Assembly (NCBI GenBank): GCA_964452915.1
Contig: CAYVNW010000014.1
Location: 1-58,297, forward strand
Direction: 5' to 3'
DNA length: 58,297 nt
Source of the DNA: Colivivens sp964452915
GTDB lineage: Bacteria; Bacteroidota; Bacteroidia; Bacteroidales; Bacteroidaceae
Below are positions 19,202-26,520 of the stretch, piece after piece. The notes under the pieces were generated by a model, which saw only the letters and a list, made by a program, of their open reading frames with translations, did not search any database and had not been told where the DNA came from. The stretch's first letter is position 1, and each line of letters begins with the position of its first letter. The translations under genes and the position numbers were made by a program.

Positions 19202-19896
19202 TAAATGAAAAAATTAAAGTAATAGCATTCGATGCTGACGACACATTGTGGGACAACCAAACACTATTTGACGAGGTAGAAAATCAGTATTGTAAAATTC
19301 TGAGGGCATACGGAGATGAGGAGTTCATCAGAAAGTCTCTACTGTCTACTGAAATTGACAATATGCCGGAAATGGGATATGGTACAAAAGCCTTTATCTT
19401 ATCATTAATACAAAATGCACTTAAAGTTAGCCAAAATACAATCCCAGGGCCATTGGTTCAGGAGATTCTGCGTTCGGGCATGGATTTACTACTGAACCCT
19501 GCAACTCCACTACCAGAAGTGACAAAGACACTAATTCAACTAAAAGCTTCCGGTAAGTTCAAATTGGTATGCTTCACCAAAGGAGAACTTATCGTACAGG
19601 AAAATAAATTCAACCGCTCAGAACTCGCTCCACTGTTCGACCACCTCGAAATTGTTTCTGACAAAAGTTCAAGTGCATACAAAAATCTATGTGAGAAGAT
19701 GAATGCTCTGCCTCACGAGTTCGTCATGGTAGGCAATTCATTCAAGTCTGATATTCATCCTGCCATAGAAATCGGTGCTTACGGCATCTACATTCCGGCA
19801 AGCAGTATGTGGCAAATGGAACAAGCAAAAATATACTCGCACAACAATATCATACAAGTGAAAACGTTTGCGGACATAGCGAAAGTTTTATTATAA
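19198..19896 (+). CDS. HAD hydrolase, YjjG-like
   Basis: A second HAD phosphatase of 232 residues. Motif I is FDADDTLWDN, motif II CFTKGE, motif III lysine in SDKSSSAY, motif IV MVGNSFKSDIHPAIEIG. The DxDDTLW form resembles YjjG-type nucleotidases and other small-molecule phosphatases. It overlaps the previous HAD gene by 4 nt (ATGA), so the two are cotranslated. Confidence 0.85.
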   Translation: MINEKIKVIAFDADDTLWDNQTLFDEVENQYCKILRAYGDEEFIRKSLLSTEIDNMPEMGYGTKAFILSLIQNALKVSQNTIPGPLVQEILRSGMDLLLNPATPLPEVTKTLIQLKASGKFKLVCFTKGELIVQENKFNRSELAPLFDHLEIVSDKSSSAYKNLCEKMNALPHEFVMVGNSFKSDIHPAIEIGAYGIYIPASSMWQMEQAKIYSHNNIIQVKTFADIAKVLL

Positions 19897-20035
19897 TATA
19901 TAAGGTGATTAAACCTCAGCATTTTCAACATATCTTGTGCATAGGCTAACTGGGGCGGATTATGCATGTCCATTCAGATGTTCATTATACCATGGTATAG
20001 TTTTTTGGTGACAAAGAGAAAAAGTGCAGATTTGT
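19897..20035 (+). other. Gene-free stretch with GC-rich CATAGGCT motif
   Basis: The stretch after the HAD gene has no credible ORF. It holds CATAGGCTAACTGGGGCG (19940-19957), flanked by a short GCATA/TATGC pairing (19939-19943 with 19960-19964) and followed by TTCATTATAC. Nearly the same 18-mer recurs at 58047-58064, there enclosed by a 7-bp stem. Confidence 0.4.
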
Positions 20036-20067
20036 TTTGGCGAGTAATTATATTTGCCGTATCTTTG
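20036..20067 (+). promoter_or_regulatory. Promoter of small ORF
   Basis: TTTG (20036-20039), 20 nt, TATCTTTG (20060-20067). It gives a leader of about 80 nt before the ATG at 20155, and is the main reason to regard that small ORF as expressed. Confidence 0.7.
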
Positions 20068-20154
20068 TGGCAACGGACTTACACACATAATTAAGTGTCT
20101 GTCAATACCTTTTCTCTAAAATTCATCAAACAACCAATAGCAAACTTCTGAACT

Positions 20155-20394
20155 ATGATAAAGATTATCAAGAAGGTGAAGGTGAACGCTCCGAAGCGAA
20201 GTTCAAGCAGTTCAGACCCGACAAAGGGAACCCAAGAAAATCCTTATACACAGGAAGAATTCCACGCCTTTGAACCAGAAAGAAGTGATTCAGGGAAGGA
20301 TGCATCCGAACTAAGGAATCCTAATTACCCATGGCATTGGAAACAATATTTTGACCTTTTAGAAATTGACACATCAATTTACCTCCTTCCATAA
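20155..20394 (+). CDS. Small protein with NPYT motif, unknown function
   Basis: 79 residues: a basic start (MIKIIKKVKVNAPKR), a Ser-rich linker, then GTQENPYTQEEFHAFEPE and a Trp/Tyr-rich end. From memory, short Bacteroidales proteins with the same KKVKV...GTQxNPYT opening exist and usually continue with Gly-rich segments; here the tail differs and may be truncated or diverged. There is no signal peptide. It has its own promoter and lies between the CATAGGCT motif and a 22-nt array. I do not recognise a function. Confidence 0.5.
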   Translation: MIKIIKKVKVNAPKRSSSSSDPTKGTQENPYTQEEFHAFEPERSDSGKDASELRNPNYPWHWKQYFDLLEIDTSIYLLP

Positions 20395-20537
20395 AATGCT
20401 GCATGCATAGCAATACGACAAGGATACATTATTCATAGTAAGATGCACAGCAACTATCTATTAGAGTTGGAATTATAAACATACATTACCGGTGTTTCAT
20501 ATAACTTTCGTCAAAGCAAATCAGGCAAAATCTGGTG

Positions 20538-20625
20538 ATATTAATTGCGATGGCAAATCATATTAATATAAACGGCCAACCATATTAATATAAAACGCCA
20601 ACCATATTAATATCATTTTTGCCGG
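20538..20625. repeat. Tandem array, 22-nt period, ATATTAATAT cores
   Basis: Four exact-period units begin at 20538, 20560, 20582 and 20604. Each opens with ATATTAATwk (three carry the perfect palindrome ATATTAATAT) and continues with 12 nt ending in GGCAAATC, GGCCAACC, CGCCAACC and TTGCCGG. A weaker unit may precede at 20516. GCCGGCGTTTTC follows directly. No ORF is present; the array sits between the small ORF and the convergent lipoprotein gene. Confidence 0.75.
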
Positions 20626-20656
20626 CGTTTTCTTTCCACAACACACACCTTATTTA

Positions 20657-21100
20657 TTATTGCAAACGTTCCAACTTTATTCTATAGTTCTCATACTTCT
20701 TTGATACGACAATCAAAGCCAACGGTTTTACCTTATATGACGTTTCTGTGCCAGCAATTACGGAATAAGTCAATGTAAGCTCTTCGTCACCTGTTTTCTT
20801 CAGCGACACAGGATTTATTTCCGTTCCTCCATTGCTCTCAGGCATCGTAACGCCTATAGCGAAATCCTTTTTGAAATTGATTATGGTAGGCATACCATCC
20901 TTACCCATCACCGCAGCCATTCCGAAGTACTTGTTCAGTTCATCCTCATTGACAACCTTAATAAGCGCGATGTTATCATCAACATTATTGTTGACAAAAT
21001 ACCGTTGGGCAACTGTATATCTAACCATTTCGTGCTTAGTAGTTCCACACGACGAAAGCAACAATGCTGTTGCTATTGCAATCATCACAAAGTTTTTCAT
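20657..21100 (-). CDS. Small lipoprotein of unknown function
   Basis: 147 residues with signal peptide MKNFVMIAIATALLLSSC and a lipobox Cys at position 18. The mature domain of about 125 residues is beta-rich; the segment FAIGVTMPESNGGTEINPVSLKK recalls small PrcB-like or inhibitor-like folds, but I cannot assign a family. The ORF is open to 21142, yet the -7 box at 21119-21126 rules out the upstream Met. Confidence 0.65.
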   Translation of the reverse strand: MKNFVMIAIATALLLSSCGTTKHEMVRYTVAQRYFVNNNVDDNIALIKVVNEDELNKYFGMAAVMGKDGMPTIINFKKDFAIGVTMPESNGGTEINPVSLKKTGDEELTLTYSVIAGTETSYKVKPLALIVVSKKYENYRIKLERLQ

Positions 21101-21118
21101 ATCATTATATCTATTATA

Positions 21119-21126
21119 CAAATATA
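21119..21126 (-). promoter_or_regulatory. -7 box for lipoprotein gene
   Basis: Minus-strand TATATTTG lies 18 nt before the ATG at 21100. The -33 element is not convincing. Confidence 0.45.
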
Positions 21127-21213
21127 ACGCATAAGTCATCAAAACATTGCCTCATTTGGAGACAGTTTGATCCTTTGCCATTAAAAACTCCATCACAGAC
21201 TATTTCTTAAAAC

Positions 21214-21243
21214 GGCAAAGTCAAGGCAATGCCTTGACCTTGC
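21214..21243 (-). terminator. Terminator of flavodoxin gene
   Basis: On the minus strand GCAA-g-GTCAAGGCA pairs with GCCTTGAC-t-TTGC, a stem of about 13 bp with a 2-4 nt loop, followed by CGTTTT. It lies 28 nt past the flavodoxin stop. Confidence 0.7.
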
Positions 21244-21271
21244 TTATAACTACTCATGCCTCTCTAATGAT

Positions 21272-21760
21272 TCAGAATCCTAAGGTAGGGATCCAGGCAT
21301 CAATACGTTCAGCGGTCTTGTCGTCCTCATTGACATCATCAAGAGCGAGTCCGACAAACTTACCGTCGACAACAGCGTCTGAAGAGTCGAATGTATACCC
21401 GTCGGTTGATACTTCGCCAACAACAGTTGCCCCAGCAGCTTTAGCTGCATCATAAAGTTCTTTCATGGCACCACAGAAAGTGTCAGAATACGACGCAGAG
21501 TCGCCACAGCCAAAGACTGCGACTTTCTTACCTGCAAGGTTTGCCCCCTTCACAGTTTCAATTGCATCATACCAGTCATCCTGCAATTCTCCGACTCCCC
21601 ATGTAGAAGAGCCAAGAAGTATATTATCTGCACTTTCCAGTTGTTCTGCTGTCAGGTCTGCAGCGTTAATAACGTCTGCGCCAAGTTTTTCACCAAGTGT
21701 GTTTGCGATATTCTCGCATGTTTCGGTAGAGGAACCATAAACTACAATTGTCTTTGCCAT
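21272..21760 (-). CDS. fldA: Flavodoxin, long-chain type
   Basis: FMN electron carrier. The phosphate-binding loop is VVYGSSTETCENIA at the N-terminus (S/T-rich, as TGNT in other flavodoxins), followed by the FMN-stacking loops LGSSTWGVGELQDDWYD near 60 and FGCGDSASYSDTFCGAM near 95. The length of 162 residues and the insertion after residue 120 indicate the long-chain class. The ATG at 21760 (MAKTIVVYG) is used; the ORF runs ten codons further. It is monocistronic with its own promoter and terminator. Confidence 0.93.
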   Translation of the reverse strand: MAKTIVVYGSSTETCENIANTLGEKLGADVINAADLTAEQLESADNILLGSSTWGVGELQDDWYDAIETVKGANLAGKKVAVFGCGDSASYSDTFCGAMKELYDAAKAAGATVVGEVSTDGYTFDSSDAVVDGKFVGLALDDVNEDDKTAERIDAWIPTLGF

Positions 21761-21795
21761 TTTATTTACAATTTTCTTATTAATAAACATTGATG

Positions 21796-21803
21796 CAAAG
21801 TTA
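21796..21803 (-). promoter_or_regulatory. -7 box for fldA
   Basis: Minus-strand TAACTTTG, 35 nt before the chosen start; no clear -33 TTTG is seen. Confidence 0.5.
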
Positions 21804-21982
21804 GCACCTTTCCTTTTATTGATAAATACCTAAAACAAGTGGTTTTCCTCATTAGTTGGGTGATATTCTTGTGTCGTGATACTTAAAATTGAGGATATAG
21901 GTGATACATAACAACCTGCTGCTTGTATCAACCAAATATAGAAGTAAGGCGTAATCGAGTCAACCTGTATTAAAAACAAGGC

Positions 21983-22092
21983 TCAAAGTAGTCAATCAAA
22001 AACGTTAAACTACACAGCCTAAAGTATTAAACTATAAATCCATGCATTGTTTGGCAAATGCCAAACGATTGTACGGCAAATGCCAGACAATG
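21983..22092. repeat. Degenerate tandem array, 22-nt period, GGCAAATGCC cores
   Basis: Five successive 22-nt units begin at 21983, 22005, 22027, 22049 and 22071. The second and third start with TTAAACTA and the first with TCAAAGTA. The fourth and fifth share GGCAAATGCC at the same offset, and 17 of 22 bases when counted from 22046 and 22068. GTTTGGC-AAAT-GCCAAAC can fold as a 7-bp hairpin. The surrounding 21804-22201 has no gene. Confidence 0.6.
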
Positions 22093-22201
22093 AGTAAATG
22101 AGCGTTCACAAAGCGTTTTAATATGTAGTCATTGATTTCTATAATGGTATTTTACTTAAGAAGTGGGCGGCTGTCACAAATGTACTACATGCCCGTCATA
22201 C

Positions 22202-22240
22202 AAAAAAAGGGTGCGTCTTTCACAAGACGCGACCCCTAAA
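22202..22240 (-). terminator. Terminator of the large secreted protein gene
   Basis: On the minus strand GGGTCGCGTCTT-gtga-AAGACGCACCC forms a strong stem followed by seven T. It lies just beyond the stop at 22263. Confidence 0.85.
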
Positions 22241-22262
22241 AATATTCTCATAGAAATTCATT

Positions 22263-25010
22263 TTATTTTACCATGTACTTCTTTCCGTTCTTAATGTATA
22301 TGCCCTTGGCTGGGTTCTTGACAATACGTCCGGAAAGATCATAGATTGCATCATTGTCCACTGTCTTGTTACCGGCAATAGCATTGATGCCTGTAGCCTC
22401 CTTGTATGCATCTGGGTCTTTCGTTACAACTATGTTCAATGTATAACGCTTTAACTCATAGTATACATAGATTGTCGCAGTATAGTTGTTCTCTATATTA
22501 GCATCATCAATAACATAAGAGTTGAATGTGCCGGCATCAGAATCGTATCCTGCATAGAATACTTCTTCTCCAGAGTCTGTAGTACGTCCGTTTTCCATGA
22601 AAGCGAAACCATCAGGCTCTATAAAGTTATCTTTTGTGATTGCACCAGTTGCATTTGCAGCTCTCCACTCAGCAAGTTCATTGAACTCATCTACACTGAG
22701 ACCAAGAGAATCGGCGATTGGCTTTATGTCAAACTCAACTTCATCAGATGAAACGCCATCAGCACCACGAGCGGCAAGCACGAGTTCTTGTGAACCAACA
22801 TCAGCAACCTTTACTATAGATCTAACCCAAGTAGCGGTTACATTGTATTGTATTCTCTTACCAGTTACGAGGTTAACCACCCAAATCTTAGTCTTTGATA
22901 CCTCATTGTCAGTGAACTGGTCTGGACCATACTTCCACCATTCAATCTGGCAATTGTGGTGGCTGAATCCCCAAGGAGCGGAAGTGCCATAGCTACCTGT
23001 ATATCCTTCCTTAGTAAGCCATGAACCACCTTCATTAGAAGAGAATTCTGTATTTGAAAAACCTGCATTTGCTTCTGTAAAATAGATTGAGTCATTACCT
23101 GCTGCGTCAGTACCCTTTGTTTCAACATAGAACTGAGGAGTAGTAGTGCCAATCAAACTGTTTACAGAATCTGCATTCAAGTCAGTAACGACATTATGCT
23201 TGTTGTCTCCGGAGCTTGAATTGTCATCGTCAACATAACGCGACAACGTACGTGAACTTCCACAATGGTACGACAGAGTGACATCAATGTCTTTCTCTGC
23301 TACCTGAACACAAGTCTCAACTGTGTACGTAGGCTCAGGCTCAACGTATTCTTTACTGTCTACGTAGTAAGTAACGCTTCCGTCTGTAACAACTTCAGAT
23401 GCGGCAGCCTCATGGAATTCAGTGCCATCATAAGTGTAGAGAGTGATGGAATTGTCGAGATAGTAGCTGATACGGTCTGCCTCAACCTCTTTGTAAGTAA
23501 TCTCTGTTGTTACAAAATAGTTGATCTTGACATTGAACTGATAGTACTGACTGTTCTTGTAAACGAAGAAACATTCGTAAGTGCAAGTGGTATCAGCATT
23601 GGCCGAAATATTATTATAAGCATACTCCAAGTAAGTGAAGTTTGTCTTGTCGAAACACAACTTGACTTCGTTCGAACCTGTATAGCTATGAGATTCACCT
23701 GTCTTGTAGTTCATATAGATACCGTTGCTTGAAGCGGTGTACCCATGGCTTGTAGCTGCATTGTCCCAGAAATCCAATACATGAGTGTCTGCCTTATAGT
23801 AAGTGGCAAACTGAAGATCCGAGATTGATGCTCCTTCAGGGAAAGACGCAAGGATAGAATTAATATCAATACTAACTCTCGATTTTGTATTTGTTGCAAG
23901 GAAACCATCTGCCGCCCTTGTCGCAGCAGTTTCATCAAGAGCAAAAGACTTTTCGATATTCAGTTCACCTGCCTTAGTCAGCATGTCTGTTGTATATTCA
24001 ACTGCGGCAGAAAACTTCAATCCGATTTTAATTCTGTACACTGTAGTGCCTTTACCAAGGTATAGGTATGTATAGGACGTGTCTCCAGCCTTTAATGTAG
24101 CACTTGAATACTGACCGATAGTGAACCGAAGTGAATCACCATCAGTTTGCAAACTGTTTATATAGAATTTAGTTTCATTGCTCTCAGCAGCAGAAACACA
24201 CTCCTCAGAATCATCGCCTGTGGTCTCGTCAACCAGACTCTTAAACCACCATCCAGGAGTGGTATCGTGTGTATAAGTACGTGTTATCGTGTCAGCAGCC
24301 AATCCTGTTTCCGTATTTTCACCTCGTGCGTATACGCCATAATGAACGGCAGACTTCTCATCGTCAGTGAAACCAAGTGCCTTGGTTATATCGCCGACAT
24401 ATATTGCCTTGTCATCACCTACTGCCGTATTACGGATTTCTTGTTCGTATATATACTCGCCTCCATCAACTATAGTAAGGTCAGCGACCTTGTTGGTTGA
24501 GAGCAAGTTTGGATAAGCCTTTACAAGCAGACTGACATCAATAGAGGTAGATTTCTCGCCATAAGTAAGTGTGAAATGCGCTGTATAGTTAAAGTCTTTT
24601 GTTCCGTCGTGCACGCCTGGGTATTGACCGATGGATACCATCAAGGCGTTTGTGGCAGTACTGGCAGTAAAGTCAACATACCATACAGAGCCGTTAGACG
24701 AACCCCACTTAACTGGTCCGCCGTCACTGTTCAACCAAAAGCCCATTAGGTTTGTTGTGTAGGCATTAGAGGTGCTATCACCAGCGACAATAGAAATTGC
24801 GCCAGTAGAAGTAGTGCTAATAGCATTTGCGAGTGTTGCAGTGTCTGTACCGAGAGCTTCAGCCACTTCACTCAAGTTCAGATTAATGTCATCCGTTGCA
24901 TAGCTGTCGTTCGGATACTGTGTTGATTTAACATCATAATCCGCAGCATAGATTCCCATACTGAAAAACATTGCAAGCAATGTCACCAACAGAGTAATTG
25001 TTTTTCTCAT
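22263..25010 (-). CDS. Large secreted protein, DUF4859-like repeats
   Basis: 915 residues with signal peptide MRKTITLLVTLLAMFFSMGIYA. The mature part contains several repeats of about 150 residues, each with a pattern like LNLSEVAEALGTDTATL or DIKPIADSLGLSVDEF followed by aromatic beta-strands, which resembles DUF4859-type domains of Bacteroidetes surface proteins. The C-terminus (IYDLSGRIVKNPAKGIYIKNGKKYMVK) is the short sorting-like tail common in Bacteroidales exported proteins. The longer ORF start at 25058 is rejected because the ATG at 25010 begins a perfect signal peptide. Its function is unknown, perhaps surface glycan binding. Confidence 0.75.
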   Translation of the reverse strand: MRKTITLLVTLLAMFFSMGIYAADYDVKSTQYPNDSYATDDINLNLSEVAEALGTDTATLANAISTTSTGAISIVAGDSTSNAYTTNLMGFWLNSDGGPVKWGSSNGSVWYVDFTASTATNALMVSIGQYPGVHDGTKDFNYTAHFTLTYGEKSTSIDVSLLVKAYPNLLSTNKVADLTIVDGGEYIYEQEIRNTAVGDDKAIYVGDITKALGFTDDEKSAVHYGVYARGENTETGLAADTITRTYTHDTTPGWWFKSLVDETTGDDSEECVSAAESNETKFYINSLQTDGDSLRFTIGQYSSATLKAGDTSYTYLYLGKGTTVYRIKIGLKFSAAVEYTTDMLTKAGELNIEKSFALDETAATRAADGFLATNTKSRVSIDINSILASFPEGASISDLQFATYYKADTHVLDFWDNAATSHGYTASSNGIYMNYKTGESHSYTGSNEVKLCFDKTNFTYLEYAYNNISANADTTCTYECFFVYKNSQYYQFNVKINYFVTTEITYKEVEADRISYYLDNSITLYTYDGTEFHEAAASEVVTDGSVTYYVDSKEYVEPEPTYTVETCVQVAEKDIDVTLSYHCGSSRTLSRYVDDDNSSSGDNKHNVVTDLNADSVNSLIGTTTPQFYVETKGTDAAGNDSIYFTEANAGFSNTEFSSNEGGSWLTKEGYTGSYGTSAPWGFSHHNCQIEWWKYGPDQFTDNEVSKTKIWVVNLVTGKRIQYNVTATWVRSIVKVADVGSQELVLAARGADGVSSDEVEFDIKPIADSLGLSVDEFNELAEWRAANATGAITKDNFIEPDGFAFMENGRTTDSGEEVFYAGYDSDAGTFNSYVIDDANIENNYTATIYVYYELKRYTLNIVVTKDPDAYKEATGINAIAGNKTVDNDAIYDLSGRIVKNPAKGIYIKNGKKYMVK

Positions 25011-25084
25011 AGATATAGCTTTTTTAGTGATTAATTTTGTTATTTCTGTGCATGTCATTTTGGATTCAGCACTTAATTTAAATG

Positions 25085-25115
25085 CAAATATACAGTAAAT
25101 AAATGTACGGACAAA
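25085..25115 (-). promoter_or_regulatory. Promoter of the large secreted protein
   Basis: Minus strand TTTG (25112-25115), 19 nt, TATATTTG (25085-25092): a consensus Bacteroidetes promoter with a leader of about 70 nt. Confidence 0.75.
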
Positions 25116-25204
25116 ATTTTTTAATGAAAAAAATTCAGTGTCTTACAAAGATTTTCTCAGATAGAATCATATTTATTTGTATCACTATATATTAAATCTC
25201 TATG

Positions 25205-25222
25205 TACACCTTATTATATATA
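25205..25222. repeat. 18-nt sequence repeated at 58113
   Basis: TACACCTTATTATATATA occurs here and, identically, at 58113-58130. Both copies are intergenic. The meaning is unknown. Confidence 0.5.
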
Positions 25223-25227
25223 ATGGG

Positions 25228-25256
25228 AAGCAGAGTAGCAAAACACTACCCTGCCT
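25228..25256 (-). terminator. Hairpin downstream of udk
   Basis: Minus strand GCAG-g-GTAG, loop tgttttg, CTAC-t-CTGC, followed by TTCCCATT. It lies 13 nt beyond the udk stop; the U-tract is weak. Confidence 0.5.
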
Positions 25257-25268
25257 ATATGTGACCCG

Positions 25269-25901
25269 TCACGGTTTCTTCGAAAGTGCTATTTCACGCA
25301 ACTGACCAAGAATATACTTCTGCAACATTTTTATCGCCTGCTCATTATGCCCGCCATTAGGAATGATAATGTCAGCATACTGTTTAGTTGGCTCAATGAA
25401 TTCGTCGTGCATAGGTTTCAACACATTGCGGTACTTGTTGATAAGCATGTCGAGCGGATGTCCCCGTTCTGCCATATCACGTACTATCACACGCAACAAG
25501 CGCTCATCAGCTCCGGCATCCACAAATATCTTCAAATCCATTTGGTCACGCAACTCCTTGTCGTAGAGTGTCATGATGCCCTCTACGATTATTACCTCCT
25601 TTGGTTCCACATGAACCGTCTCCTTCAACCGTGTACACGTTATATAAGAATATGTAGGTTGCTCTATCGCGTGTCCATTTTTCAGTTCCTCTATCTGATG
25701 TGCCAGTAGAGGCCATTCAAATGCACTTGGATGGTCAAAGTTGGTTTGTTTCCGTACTTCAAGCGGCAGGTCACTCTGATCATTATAGTATGAGTCTTGT
25801 GGTATCACCGCCACACTGCCTTCAGGCAAAGCCTCAACAATTTTACGCACTACGGTAGTTTTCCCGCTACCAGTACCGCCTGCTATTCCGATTATTAACA
25901 T
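25269..25901 (-). CDS. udk: Uridine kinase
   Basis: Phosphorylates uridine and cytidine with ATP or GTP in pyrimidine salvage. Walker A is GIAGGTGSGKTTV at the N-terminus. PQDSYYNDQSDL carries the catalytic aspartate, followed by NFDHPSAFEW and the RDMAERGH lid region. The length of 210 residues is typical. It is the last gene of a minus-strand run and starts 30 nt after the esterase gene. Confidence 0.95.
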   Translation of the reverse strand: MLIIGIAGGTGSGKTTVVRKIVEALPEGSVAVIPQDSYYNDQSDLPLEVRKQTNFDHPSAFEWPLLAHQIEELKNGHAIEQPTYSYITCTRLKETVHVEPKEVIIVEGIMTLYDKELRDQMDLKIFVDAGADERLLRVIVRDMAERGHPLDMLINKYRNVLKPMHDEFIEPTKQYADIIIPNGGHNEQAIKMLQKYILGQLREIALSKKP

Positions 25902-25931
25902 GTGTATTGTTGAATTTAAATGTTACTACCG

Positions 25932-26507
25932 TTAGATACCAAGAATTTGCTTCACAAGCGGAATGACCGCGGTCTTCAATGCTTTTTCATTGAGGTGATG
26001 TTCTCCGTCAAACCGCTGTGCGTTTTTGTAATGCTTCTTAAATACATCGTAAGTATTGACCGTCGTGTCGTGTATGCCAAACAGCCCGTATGTATTATCT
26101 ACATCAAATGGAGTAATGCCCTTGAATTGCTGCCGCTCCATCATATTTTGCTTTCGGATGATGTCTTTTGTGATTTTAAATGTCTTCTGATTGTCTTTAC
26201 GGCCGTTCAAGAACTTATGTTCACCAGTCTTAAATACTTTCGACATAGTTGACATATTGAATGCAGGATTAACCAGTATCTTCTTATAACCAAACATCTG
26301 CTGGGCATACATAGCACCCATAGAAGTTCCGATAATCAAATCAGGCTTTTCCTGTTCACACAACTGCCGTAAATACGCCAATGCCTCATCAGGGTCAACC
26401 GGAATATCGGGTGACACCACTTCAACGTCCGGAAGGAGTTTGCGCAGGAGCTCCGCTGTTCCGGTAGCTCCTGACGATGCAAATCCATGGAAATATAACA
26501 TCTTCAT
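25932..26507 (-). CDS. YqiA/YcfP-like alpha/beta-hydrolase
   Basis: A 191-residue esterase-like protein of the UPF0227 type. It begins with LYFHGFASSG (oxyanion region), has the nucleophile serine in IIGTSMGAMYA near residue 62, an aspartate in GIHDTTVN and the catalytic histidine in FDGEHHLNEKA near the C-terminus. There is no signal peptide. The substrate is unknown. It is 13 nt from the thioredoxin gene upstream. Confidence 0.85.
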   Translation of the reverse strand: MKMLYFHGFASSGATGTAELLRKLLPDVEVVSPDIPVDPDEALAYLRQLCEQEKPDLIIGTSMGAMYAQQMFGYKKILVNPAFNMSTMSKVFKTGEHKFLNGRKDNQKTFKITKDIIRKQNMMERQQFKGITPFDVDNTYGLFGIHDTTVNTYDVFKKHYKNAQRFDGEHHLNEKALKTAVIPLVKQILGI

Positions 26508-26520
26508 GTTTCTTTACTTG

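Noticed and set aside
19788..19973. Minus-strand ORF across the end of the second HAD gene
   Set aside because: It is mostly a shadow of the HAD reading frame and lacks any conserved feature.
20538..20625. CRISPR array
   Set aside because: Units are 22 nt with no separate spacer of usual size, no long conserved repeat, and no cas genes are present.
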